Below, piece by piece: positions 1-7,739 of a stretch of DNA of 64,000 nt (position 1 is the stretch's first letter; each line of letters opens with the position of its first letter). The stretch is from positions 442,391 through 506,390 of the forward strand of contig JAILWJ010000001.1 in NCBI GenBank assembly GCA_025699025.1, given 5' to 3'. Both the position numbers and the translations under genes were made by a program. Under the pieces are notes generated by a model, which saw only the letters and a list, made by a program, of their open reading frames with translations, ran no database searches and was not told where the DNA came from. Source of the DNA: Nitrosarchaeum sp. GTDB taxonomy: Archaea; Thermoproteota; Nitrososphaeria; Nitrososphaerales; Nitrosopumilaceae.

Positions 1-29
1 TTCTAATCATTGTCTAAAGACTATTCATT

Positions 30-128
30 ATGAATTGTAAAGATGGATACATTCATAGCTTTTCCTATTTTGCAATACAAGACAAAAAAATGTGTATTTA
101 TTGTGGGATTGAAGAATCCATTTCATGA
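30..128 (+). CDS. Micro zinc-finger-like protein (32 aa)
   Basis: This short frame begins at ATG 30 and ends at TGA 126-128. An in-frame TAA lies at 15-17, so it cannot extend far upstream. The protein has a Cys at residue 3, a His at 9 and a C-x-x-C pair at 22-25 followed by Gly, a pattern that could bind one zinc. The stretch K-D-G-Y ahead of a CxxC-like pair resembles the micro-protein at 42963-43073. Its function is unknown. It is too short for statistical support, and the call rests on the Cys/His pattern and on similar tiny proteins in this window. Confidence 0.45.
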   Translation: MNCKDGYIHSFSYFAIQDKKMCIYCGIEESIS

Positions 129-183
129 ACATTTTGTTCCAAATCTTTAGAATTAGAATACTGATTCAGGTTTGGGGTTAAAT

Positions 184-430
184 GACGCAGATGAATTGGG
201 TTTTACATCATCAATTACATCAAATTCTTTGTTGGTGTGTGCATCTGATGTTGTGACTGGCCTAACAGCAGGTTTGCAATCTCTTTGCAGACTTGCTCTT
301 CTGTTGCCCTTTTACCATACCTCCTTAATCTTGGAGTGATGTAGCGTGTCTAAAAAAAGGCCGAATGTTATTTGTTTGCTGAAGGTTTCTGGCAACTGCG
401 CGCACGCAGTTTCTATTTGGATGTTATTTT
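184..430 (-). pseudogene. Possible frame-broken gene remnant
   Basis: No intact gene is visible here, but protein-like text appears on the minus strand in more than one frame. A frame open from about 430 reads ...LPETFSKQITFGLF..., and a second, from 349 to 215 just after a TAG, reads RYITPRLRRYGKRATEEQ and continues with a helical segment. A third carries an acidic tail that ends near 170. The frames overlap around a run of seven A (352-358 on the plus strand), where a one-base slip could break a gene. A GGAGG-like box (319-325 region) precedes only an 18-codon frame. I do not recognise the protein. It could equally be chance in a non-coding stretch. Confidence 0.22.
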
Positions 431-447
431 GAAATTTGTTTAATCTG

Positions 448-843
448 TTATTCGTTCCAAATTGGCTGTTGTTTTAGCCATTTTATCAAATCTCTGTAAA
501 GCTGGCTTTTTTGGACATTTAAAATATTGATTTCAAGATTTGTAGATGATTTTGCAGTCTTTGTATATCTTTCATATTTTGCAAAGATTATCTTGTCCAA
601 GTATGTTTCTCCTTGGATCTCTTTTTTTGCCAATTCCTCAGAATCTGTCATTGCAAAACTTGCAAATAATACTCCGTCAACCCAATATGCATTTCCCGTC
701 TCCAAAGTAGACATCATGTTTAACAGATCATCAAGTGTCATCTTGATTATGTCTCGCACATAGATCGTTTTGTATGGTTGATGTATGAAATCAGTCAATA
801 TGGTGATTCCTTTATCTGGGTTAATCAATTTTTGTACCGTCAC
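448..843 (-). CDS. Hypothetical protein
   Basis: This is an unrecognised soluble protein of about 131 residues ending in Q-Q-P-I-W-N-E. The frame is open as far as 1107, but that extension lies antisense to the convincing secreted-protein gene at 894-1379 and has poor composition. GTG at 843-841 (then T-V-Q-K-L-I-N-P) is therefore the more likely start. No membrane segment or signal peptide is seen. The central part, T-L-D-D-L-L-N-M-M followed by V-D-G-V-L-F-A-S-F-A, looks like an alpha/beta ligand-binding or roadblock-like fold, but that is only an impression. It would share an AT-rich divergent promoter (about 865-876) with the neighbouring gene. Confidence 0.5.
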   Translation of the reverse strand: MTVQKLINPDKGITILTDFIHQPYKTIYVRDIIKMTLDDLLNMMSTLETGNAYWVDGVLFASFAMTDSEELAKKEIQGETYLDKIIFAKYERYTKTAKSSTNLEINILNVQKSQLYRDLIKWLKQQPIWNE

Positions 844-893
844 CAAATATGATGTGAAAAATCTTCTAATATATGGAGTGCTATCTTGATTTA

Positions 894-1379
894 GTGAAAA
901 TCCTTCTTGTGTTGATTTTATTGATTGTTCCTCTTTCTGCTTTTGCAGAGTCGCATTATGACCACTCTGAAAGTAATACCTTTTCAGAGTATGTTGTCTC
1001 AATTGACGAGCATGTCTATACTGTTCCATATCAGGTTGACGCACATGTGATTGCGATGGCCATAGACCCCGAATTGACATCTTTGCTAATAGGTCTTGAG
1101 AACACAAAAGAATCTGTGTTTGTAATTGACTTGGAACATGAGATCATAAGTGCTGAAAATAATGCTTTTGCAATCTTGGTTAATGGTTTTGAGGTAGATT
1201 ACCACATTATGTCTGATTCCGATAGTTCTACATTGACATTTTATGTGTCTGATTTTACTGAGGAAGTAGAAATTATCGGGACTCGTGTGATTCCCGAATT
1301 TCCTGTTGGTGCCATTATGGGGTTTGCATTATTGATTTCAATTGTGGCCATCTTTCCAAAAATAAAATCTAGGTTGTAA
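894..1379 (+). CDS. Secreted protein with PEF-CTERM-like anchor
   Basis: The product is a small exported surface protein. A hydrophobic signal peptide (V-K-I-L-L-V-L-I-L-L-I-V-P-L-S-A-F-A) starts at GTG 894; an upstream ATG at 873 in the same frame would add seven residues. GTG 894 is preferred because the T-A-A-T-A-T-A-T box at 867-874 sits about 23 bp upstream and the signal peptide is then canonical. The mature part is acidic and beta-rich. The C-terminus has P-E-F-P-V-G, a hydrophobic segment and a basic tail ending K-I-K-S-R-L, the architecture of archaeal PEF-CTERM sorting signals. No catalytic motif is visible. The 3' end overlaps the stop of the convergent purP-like gene by 11 bp. Confidence 0.6.
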   Translation: MKILLVLILLIVPLSAFAESHYDHSESNTFSEYVVSIDEHVYTVPYQVDAHVIAMAIDPELTSLLIGLENTKESVFVIDLEHEIISAENNAFAILVNGFEVDYHIMSDSDSSTLTFYVSDFTEEVEIIGTRVIPEFPVGAIMGFALLISIVAIFPKIKSRL

Positions 1380-2394
1380 CAATATCTAACTGATTGCTAG
1401 CATCGGCTATTTTTATCTCGCGTGCTATCCTCTTGCCCATGCTCATCTGCTCATTGAAAAGTAATGAATAGTATGGTGACCCGTCCATGTAGATGTTGGT
1501 TCCTGCGACAATTCTTGCTGAGAATTCAAACGATGTAAATTTTGCATTCTCATCATAAACGCCTTCTATACAGAATGGACCATTCATGCCAGGAGCTACC
1601 AACTTCTTTGATGCCTCTACAAAATTCTCCCCCATTCTGTATACTTCATCCAAAAGTGACTCTCTTAAAACGAGTGGACTATTTCCAATAACATTAAACG
1701 ATGGAACCTTGTCGCTTTTAAGCTGTTGTTCTGATGGAATTCTAGCCAATCCTTCAATATCTGATTCGTGTCTTTGATCAACACCAAAAAACTCAACTTC
1801 TTCTTTTAGCGGCGAATAAAAAAACTGTAGATATGCCAATACTCCTGCAGCATATTCTTGTATGTATAGCGTTTCATCTTCTGAGATTATTCCATCTGAG
1901 ATCAATTGGTTTCTTTTTTTATCATAATCTTGCTCATTTGCTGCCATAAAGTAACCTTTACCTCCTGCAGCACCCTGTCTTTTCACAATAACTAGATTGT
2001 TGATGTCTTTGGGGTTTGTTACTGGTCTTGGAACTGGGAGATTTGCTTCCCTCATGAGCTTTTCTTTCATTTCCCTGTCTGACTCCCACCGTAGAATCCA
2101 TTTGTTTCCAAATATCGGAGTCTTTATGGATTCAATTTGCTCTGATGTCATCTGGGCAATCAATGTTCCATGTGGAATCATCACGGCGTTATTTTTCTCC
2201 AAGGTAGATTGACATCTTTGCTCTAAAATTTCAGAAAATGAATTTACTAGAATCAATTCATCGATAAACGAGAATCTGCGATATAGTTTTTCACGTTTTT
2301 TTTCACATACTAGGATTGTTTTTAACCCTTCATCTTTTGCGCCTTTAAGAACTTGAAGTGAACAGTGAGAGCCAAGAGTAGCGACAGAGATCAT
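1369..2394 (-). CDS. purP: PurP-family FAICAR synthetase (ATP-grasp)
   Basis: This 341-residue ATP-grasp protein matches archaeal PurP, which makes FAICAR from AICAR, formate and ATP in purine synthesis. The N-terminus, S-V-A-T-L-G-S-H-C-S-L-Q-V-L-K-G-A, is the PurP nucleotide/AICAR-binding start. A Gly-rich ATP-grasp loop R-Q-G-A-A-G-G-K-G-Y lies near residue 140, and a metal/ATP segment F-E-F-S-A-R-I-V-A-G-T-N lies near 290. The PurP family has several paralogues, some of which may not use AICAR, so substrate is inferred. purE and purK lie elsewhere in the window. The start is ATG 2394, close downstream of a small conserved gene that it may be cotranscribed with. Confidence 0.8.
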   Translation of the reverse strand: MISVATLGSHCSLQVLKGAKDEGLKTILVCEKKREKLYRRFSFIDELILVNSFSEILEQRCQSTLEKNNAVMIPHGTLIAQMTSEQIESIKTPIFGNKWILRWESDREMKEKLMREANLPVPRPVTNPKDINNLVIVKRQGAAGGKGYFMAANEQDYDKKRNQLISDGIISEDETLYIQEYAAGVLAYLQFFYSPLKEEVEFFGVDQRHESDIEGLARIPSEQQLKSDKVPSFNVIGNSPLVLRESLLDEVYRMGENFVEASKKLVAPGMNGPFCIEGVYDENAKFTSFEFSARIVAGTNIYMDGSPYYSLLFNEQMSMGKRIAREIKIADASNQLDIVTT

Positions 2395-2421
2395 CGGATA
2401 TATTGCATATTGCTTTGTACT

Positions 2422-2631
2422 TTATGAACTATGTGCGGACGATACAAACACAAACACCTCGTCTATTAAATCGGCATTGATTTCAGGTTTAATATCGTCT
2501 GGAATGATCTTTAAAATAAATTCATACATCGTGGTGTTTTCAGGCAATTCTCCTCTTTTTTGATACAATGAATATACTGTAATCCCATTTGCGATTATCG
2601 CAATTGCTTTTTCTCTACCTGTAAGTGTCAT
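2422..2631 (-). CDS. Hypothetical protein (69 aa)
   Basis: This is a small acidic protein starting M-T-L-T-G-R-E-K-A-I-A-I-I-A-N-G-I-T-V-Y. It has an amphipathic N-terminal helix and no Cys motif or membrane segment. It lies 27 bp upstream of the purP-like gene on the same strand, so the two are probably cotranscribed. I do not recognise the family. The regular codon use and clear ATG support a real gene. Confidence 0.5.
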   Translation of the reverse strand: MTLTGREKAIAIIANGITVYSLYQKRGELPENTTMYEFILKIIPDDIKPEINADLIDEVFVFVSSAHSS

Positions 2632-2674
2632 TCATAATCATTATGTTTGTTGGTAATCTAATGAAAATGTGAAA

Positions 2675-2863
2675 TTATACGAAAATATCTTGATCGGCTC
2701 CATCTGTGTTTGATTGTGGTGGTTTGATTGATACGGTTAATGGTTCTAAATGTGTGCCATGTAGTCCCGCTTCCTCAATTTGAGGTGTCTGTGATGCGTA
2801 ATATCCAACATACACTGCAGCAATAATGAATGTTGCAATTACTATTCCAATTAATATGTCCAA
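2675..2863 (-). CDS. Single-pass membrane micro-protein (62 aa)
   Basis: The N-terminus is one transmembrane helix (about residues 2-24, I-L-I-G-I-V-I-A-T-F-I-I-A-A-V-Y-V-G-Y-Y), followed by a polar tail rich in Pro, Gln and Asp. This layout suggests an N-terminally anchored protein whose tail faces outside or a membrane complex. There is no cleavage motif after the helix. The function is unknown. It lies 43 bp upstream of the 69-residue gene on the same strand. Confidence 0.5.
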   Translation of the reverse strand: MDILIGIVIATFIIAAVYVGYYASQTPQIEEAGLHGTHLEPLTVSIKPPQSNTDGADQDIFV

Positions 2864-3001
2864 CTGTTATTTTCAAATAATTTCTAATGATAAATGTTAC
2901 TTTTTGATAATTTTGGGCACGTGATTTCTTAAAATTCTCAATTATGCCAATGTTTTTTGTGTAAAAATTAATTACACCAGATGACAGGCAGATAGTAAAT
3001 T

Positions 3002-4312
3002 ATGATTGAAACTGAACTGGGAGCGCTACGGCGATCTCACTACTCACACCAACTCAATTCCTCAATGGATGGTACGACGGTTACTGTTATGGGGTGGGTT
3101 TTGACAATAAGGGGTCACGGAAACATTACCTTTGCCACGATTAAAGACAAACATGGTGAAATCCCAATTGTCGCTAAAAAAGGCAATTGTTCGGATGAAG
3201 TAAGAGAAAAACTATCTTCACTCAAGGCACATTCCTCAATTGCAGTTACAGGAAATATAAAATCTTCAGAAAAATCTCCAACAGGGTATGAGGTTATTCC
3301 ACTTGATCTTTACGTATTCTCAGAAGTTGAAAAAATTGCCCCATTTGAGCCTGTTGCAAAGACTGTAAAGAATATCGACACCAGATTGGAAGTCAGACCG
3401 ATTGATTTGAGACGAAGTGTATTACAACATATCTTTAATGTTAGGAGTCAAATTCTCAAATCCATTAGAGACTATTTTTATCAAAATGATTTTACCGAGA
3501 TAAATACTCCCAAAATGATTGCAACTGCAACAGAAGGAGGAGCCGCCTTGTTCCCCATCTTTTATTATAATAAAGAAGCATTTCTAGCACAAAGTCCACA
3601 ATTATACAAAGAACAATTGACAATGAGCTTTGAGAAGGTCTTTGAAATCGCTCCAATCTTTAGAGCAGAGCCATCAAGAACAAACAGACATCTTGCCGAA
3701 GCAATATCTATTGATCTTGAAGAAGCGTTTGTCGATTATACTGATGTGATGAACAGAATTGAAGATATTATTAAAACATCGATTCAGACAGTAAACGAGT
3801 ATGCAAAAAGCAATTCTGATGTGGAATTTTTAATTCCAGATATCCCACAAACCATTCCTCGTTACTCTTATGATGAACTGGTAGATAAAATGCAGAAAGC
3901 AGGAGCTAAGATTGAATGGGGGGATGATCTATATCCGTCAAATCTAAAAAAGATTGGCCTTGAAGGATTTTACTTTATCAAAGATTGGCCACTTGGTCCA
4001 AAACCATTCTATGTCAAAGACAGCAAATCTAACCCAAAAATTTCAGAGTCCTTTGATTTGATGTTTGGAGATTTGGAATTATCCTCTGGCAGTACAAGAA
4101 TTGAAAAGCGTGATGAGCTTGAAGAGAGAATGAAAAATAAAGGAATGAACATTGATGCTTTTGAATATCATCTTGGTGCATTTGATTTTGGTGTTCCGCC
4201 CCATGCTGGATGTGGGATTGGTCTTGAACGTCTAATTATGGCACTAACAGGCACAGAAAATATACGAGATGTAACATTTTATCCTAGAGATGTTGATAGG
4301 CTAACACCGTAG
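3002..4312 (+). CDS. aspS: Aspartyl-tRNA synthetase, likely non-discriminating
   Basis: This 436-residue archaeal-type class II synthetase charges tRNA-Asp and probably also tRNA-Asn with aspartate. An N-terminal OB-fold anticodon-binding domain fills about residues 1-105. Class II motif 2 is F-R-A-E-P-S-R-T-N-R-H near residue 220, and motif 3 is G-C-G-I-G-L-E-R-L near 410. It abuts gatC with no gap (stop TAG then GTG), which strongly suggests that it supplies Asp-tRNA-Asn to GatCAB. Position 34, after G-W-V, is Leu; as I recall, discriminating archaeal AspRS carry Trp there and many non-discriminating ones His, so the residue is not decisive. The start is ATG 3002. Confidence 0.92.
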   Translation: MIETELGALRRSHYSHQLNSSMDGTTVTVMGWVLTIRGHGNITFATIKDKHGEIPIVAKKGNCSDEVREKLSSLKAHSSIAVTGNIKSSEKSPTGYEVIPLDLYVFSEVEKIAPFEPVAKTVKNIDTRLEVRPIDLRRSVLQHIFNVRSQILKSIRDYFYQNDFTEINTPKMIATATEGGAALFPIFYYNKEAFLAQSPQLYKEQLTMSFEKVFEIAPIFRAEPSRTNRHLAEAISIDLEEAFVDYTDVMNRIEDIIKTSIQTVNEYAKSNSDVEFLIPDIPQTIPRYSYDELVDKMQKAGAKIEWGDDLYPSNLKKIGLEGFYFIKDWPLGPKPFYVKDSKSNPKISESFDLMFGDLELSSGSTRIEKRDELEERMKNKGMNIDAFEYHLGAFDFGVPPHAGCGIGLERLIMALTGTENIRDVTFYPRDVDRLTP

Positions 4313-4588
4313 GTGATTATTGTGGTAACTGAGGAAGAAATTGAACAAGTAACAAAACTAATGAAAATTGATGTTCATGATCATAAAGAATTCATAGACA
4401 AAGTACATGCAATGATTGATTATTTCGATATCTTGGATTCTGCAGGTGTGGAAGACGAGGAGATTTTAATGAATGATGTTCCATTATCTAGTCTAAGAGA
4501 TGACAAACATATTCCATACCAAGACAAATTAATCGAGAAATTAAAGCACTACAAGGGAACATACGTTAGAGCCCCCAAGATGATGTAG
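4313..4588 (+). CDS. gatC: Aspartyl/glutamyl-tRNA amidotransferase subunit C
   Basis: This small subunit wraps around GatA and links it to GatB in the amidotransferase that turns Asp-tRNA-Asn (or Glu-tRNA-Gln) into the amide. The 91 residues include V-T-E-E-E-I-E-Q-V-T-K-L-M-K-I at the start, D-Y-F-D-I-L-D in the middle and V-R-A-P-K-M-M at the end, a recognisable GatC pattern. GTG 4313 directly follows the aspS stop; a second in-frame GTG at 4322 is also possible. gatA begins directly after its stop, so translation of the operon is tightly linked. Confidence 0.85.
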   Translation: MIIVVTEEEIEQVTKLMKIDVHDHKEFIDKVHAMIDYFDILDSAGVEDEEILMNDVPLSSLRDDKHIPYQDKLIEKLKHYKGTYVRAPKMM

Positions 4589-6031
4589 TTGAATCTCAGA
4601 ATTTCTGCTTTAGAGTATGTGCATCAAGTAAAGAACGGCGATATCTCGGTAGAAGAGTTTACTGCCAAGACCATGGAGCGAATACATCAAGTAGATGATA
4701 GTATACATGCGTTTTTGCATGTTAATTCAGATGCAATTGAACAAGCTAGATCGATAGACAAGAAGATAAAATCCGGAGAGAAGGTCGGTGATTGTTTTGG
4801 TATGCCAATTTCAATTAAAGATAACATTTGCATTAAAGATACAAAGACTACATGTGCATCAAAAATGTTACATGATTTTGTTGCACCCTATGACGCCACA
4901 GTGATCTCACGACTAAAACAACAAGATGCAATATTTGTTGGAAAAGTGAATCTCGATGAATTTGCAATGGGTCTGACTACCGAATTTAGTGCATATGGTC
5001 CGACTCGCAATCCTTGGAACATAGATTATGTTCCCGGTGGTTCTTCTGGCGGTAGTGCCGCATCTGTCAGTGCGTTTGAATGTGTTGCATCTTTAGGATC
5101 TGATACTGGTGGTTCTGTTAGAAATCCGGCAAGCTTTTGTGGGGTCGTAGGATTCAAACCAACATATGGTTTGATTAGCAGATTCGGTCTGATCTCTTAT
5201 GCAAATAGTATTGAACAGATAGGTCCCATAACAAGAACTGTCAAGGATACAGCTTTCATGCTAAATATCATCTCAGGACATGATTCTAATGATGATACTA
5301 CGATTGACAATCCACAGGATTATCTGTCTGGCATAGATGCTGGAATAGAAGGCAAAAAAATAGGAATAATTCAAGAGATGGTTGGAGAGGGAATTGATCC
5401 TGTTGTCCTATCTGCTACCAAAAACGCCATTGCAAAATTAGAAGGATTGGGTGCAACATGTGAAGAAGTCCATCTTGAGATGGTAAAATACTCTGTTGCA
5501 GCATATTATACCATTACTGCAACAGAGGCAGGAAGCAATCTTGCAAGATACGATAACCTACTTTATGGCTATGACTTTCCTGTAGAAGGATACGAGTTTA
5601 ATTCATACATTTCAAAAGCAAGAACAAAGTTTGGACCAGAAGTTACACGAAGAATGATTCTTGGGGGTTTTGTTCCATCTGCAGGGCATGCAGGTAGATA
5701 TTTTCTCAAAGCACTCAAAGTAAAACAAAAACTTACTAGAGAAATAGAACAGCTATTCAAAAAATATGATTATCTTATTGCGCCAACCGTTCCAGTATTG
5801 CCATTTAAATTTGGCGAAAAAATAAATGATCCGATTGCATTATTCCTTGTTGACATCAATACTGTTACTGCAAATCTGACCGGAAAACCTGCCATATCTG
5901 TTCCATTTGAGATGTCAAATGGACTGCCAATCGGAGTTCAAATTATAGCAAACTCCAATAAAGACAAATCTGTGCTTCAAGCTGCATATGCGCTTGAGAG
6001 TACTGTAAAATTACCCGAGGTGCCAATTTGA
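4589..6031 (+). CDS. gatA: Aspartyl/glutamyl-tRNA amidotransferase subunit A
   Basis: GatA is the amidase-signature glutaminase that releases ammonia for the GatCAB complex. The Ser-cisSer-Lys triad is visible: K77 in P-I-S-I-K-D-N-I, the cis-Ser in P-G-G-S-S-G-G-S (about 152) and nucleophile S176 in S-D-T-G-G-S-V-R-N-P. The 480-residue length is normal for the family. It starts with TTG 4589, immediately after the gatC stop; no closer ATG fits the conserved N-terminus. Its stop overlaps the gatB start. Its place after aspS points to tRNA-dependent Asn formation. Archaea usually use GatDE for Gln, and no gatDE is in this window. Confidence 0.93.
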   Translation: MNLRISALEYVHQVKNGDISVEEFTAKTMERIHQVDDSIHAFLHVNSDAIEQARSIDKKIKSGEKVGDCFGMPISIKDNICIKDTKTTCASKMLHDFVAPYDATVISRLKQQDAIFVGKVNLDEFAMGLTTEFSAYGPTRNPWNIDYVPGGSSGGSAASVSAFECVASLGSDTGGSVRNPASFCGVVGFKPTYGLISRFGLISYANSIEQIGPITRTVKDTAFMLNIISGHDSNDDTTIDNPQDYLSGIDAGIEGKKIGIIQEMVGEGIDPVVLSATKNAIAKLEGLGATCEEVHLEMVKYSVAAYYTITATEAGSNLARYDNLLYGYDFPVEGYEFNSYISKARTKFGPEVTRRMILGGFVPSAGHAGRYFLKALKVKQKLTREIEQLFKKYDYLIAPTVPVLPFKFGEKINDPIALFLVDINTVTANLTGKPAISVPFEMSNGLPIGVQIIANSNKDKSVLQAAYALESTVKLPEVPI

Positions 6032-7431
6032 CAAAAATAGGACTGGAGATTCACTCTCAATTAACAAACCTTGATAGCAAATTGTTTTGTCCCTGTAGGG
6101 CAAACTATAGGGAGTATGAGCCAAACGCAAACATATGCCCAATATGTATGGGATTACCTGGAAGCCTTCCAAGACTAAACAAAAAAGCAGTTGAAAAGGC
6201 AACCCTGATTGCACTGGCTCTAAATTGTAGCACTCCTGAAAAGATTGCATTCTTTAGAAAAAATTATTTTTATCCTGACTTGCCAAAAAACTTCCAAATT
6301 ACGCAATTGAACATCTATGGTAATACTAGTGTAGGAGGGCCAGGTCATATTATAATTGGTGGTAAAAAAATTAGAATTACACGAGTCCAGTTAGAAGAAG
6401 ATCCTGGAAGACTAATTTATGAAGGAAATTCCTCAAAAAATCAAATCACGCTTGTTGATTACAATCGTGCAGGCACGCCTTTGGTGGAAATTGTCACCGA
6501 GCCTGATTTTGAAAATCCAAAACAAGTAAGAGATTTTCTCAATATCTTGTCTAATCTGCTTGAGAATCTAGGCGTATCTGATCCCAGTCTAGATGGTGCA
6601 ATGAGGGCTGATGCTAATGTATCCATCGAAGGAGGAAATAAAGTAGAAATCAAAAATATTGGGTCTTTTCATGATTTGGAAAAAGCAGTTCATTTTGAGA
6701 TTACCAGACAAGAAAGTTTGCACTCAAGAAATATTCCGATTCCACAAGAAACAAGACACTGGGATGATAAAAGAAAGATTACAGTTTCTGCTCGTTCAAA
6801 AGAAGAAGAGTTGGATTATAGGTATTTTCTTGAAGGGGACATCCCATGGGTTAGAATGGAAAAAGATATGCTCAACAAGCTAAAAAAAGAAATGCCTGAG
6901 AGTATTAGCTCAAAAAAGGAGAGATATGTATCAAAATATGGCATACCTGCACAGGTAGCAGATGTTTTATCTTCTGACAAGTTTTATTCAGATTTGTTTG
7001 AAGAGTCCTACAATGAAAAAAATGCAAAAGAAATTGCAAATATCATTACGACTGATTTGATGGGATTGGTTGACACTCGTGAAAAAAGAGAATTGTCAAA
7101 ATTTACGTCAGCTCATCTTAGAGATCTAGCAGATGCAATTCAAACCGGGAAGATTACTAGAAATTCTGCAAAAAATGCATTGCCTGAAATCGTAAAAACT
7201 GGAAAAGACCTCTCTAGAATAATTGCAGAACTTGATCTTGGAAACATGTCTGATGAATCCGAGTTATCAAAGATAGTTGATGAAGTGATTTCTGAAGAAT
7301 CAGAAGCAGTAAAACAGGCAAAATCAAACCCGCAAACGGTAAACTATCTTGTTGGCAAAGTAATGCAGAAAACAAAAGGTAAGGCAGATCCAAAAATAAC
7401 CCTGAATCTACTCAAAAAGAAGTTGGAGTAA
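6028..7431 (+). CDS. gatB: Aspartyl/glutamyl-tRNA amidotransferase subunit B
   Basis: GatB binds the misacylated tRNA, activates the acyl group with ATP and amidates it with ammonia from GatA. The N-terminal kinase-like domain begins K-I-G-L-E-I-H-S-Q-L, and four zinc-ligand cysteines are at C21, C23, C37 and C40. The helical GatB/YqeY tail covers roughly residues 320-467. The start is TTG 6028, inside the gatA stop (TTGA overlap), which suggests translational coupling. The length of 467 residues is normal. An 87-residue gene follows 2 bp after its stop. Confidence 0.93.
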   Translation: MTKIGLEIHSQLTNLDSKLFCPCRANYREYEPNANICPICMGLPGSLPRLNKKAVEKATLIALALNCSTPEKIAFFRKNYFYPDLPKNFQITQLNIYGNTSVGGPGHIIIGGKKIRITRVQLEEDPGRLIYEGNSSKNQITLVDYNRAGTPLVEIVTEPDFENPKQVRDFLNILSNLLENLGVSDPSLDGAMRADANVSIEGGNKVEIKNIGSFHDLEKAVHFEITRQESLHSRNIPIPQETRHWDDKRKITVSARSKEEELDYRYFLEGDIPWVRMEKDMLNKLKKEMPESISSKKERYVSKYGIPAQVADVLSSDKFYSDLFEESYNEKNAKEIANIITTDLMGLVDTREKRELSKFTSAHLRDLADAIQTGKITRNSAKNALPEIVKTGKDLSRIIAELDLGNMSDESELSKIVDEVISEESEAVKQAKSNPQTVNYLVGKVMQKTKGKADPKITLNLLKKKLE

Positions 7432-7433
7432 TC

Positions 7434-7697
7434 ATGGTTGAGCTATCTCTTGAAAATATAGAGTTTATAAAAATTTTAGCTAATTCAGATTCAACAATAT
7501 TGCAAGCAGGAATGAATGAGGCTACATTGATGAGACTGGAATCTGAAATAGGGATAATTTTGCGAGAATATTATCAAGAAAAAACAATGAAAACCAACAC
7601 CAACTGGACTGTAAAATTTGAAGACGTCGGAATTCCCGAAGATGATGTAAAGGCAGCAATTGCATGTGCACGACGACTGGGTATTGATATTTCATGA
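7434..7697 (+). CDS. Hypothetical protein at end of gat operon
   Basis: This 87-residue soluble protein is predicted to be helical: a Leu-rich N-terminal half, then a W-T-V-K-F-E-D-V-G-I-P segment and a helix with A-I-A-C-A-R-R-L-G-I. It starts at ATG 7434, 2 bp after gatB, so it is almost certainly cotranscribed with aspS-gatCAB. I do not recognise a family. Possible roles include an assembly or tRNA-channelling factor for the transamidosome, but this rests only on position. It could also be a passenger gene. Confidence 0.65.
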   Translation: MVELSLENIEFIKILANSDSTILQAGMNEATLMRLESEIGIILREYYQEKTMKTNTNWTVKFEDVGIPEDDVKAAIACARRLGIDIS

Positions 7698-7739
7698 TCA
7701 AAAAATCTTTTTACATCAAAGTGTTTTGTAAATACAACC

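Noticed and set aside
844..1107. N-terminal extension of the hypothetical gene at 448-843
   Set aside because: The extra text has poor composition and lies antisense to a convincing secreted-protein gene; GTG 843 is a sound start.
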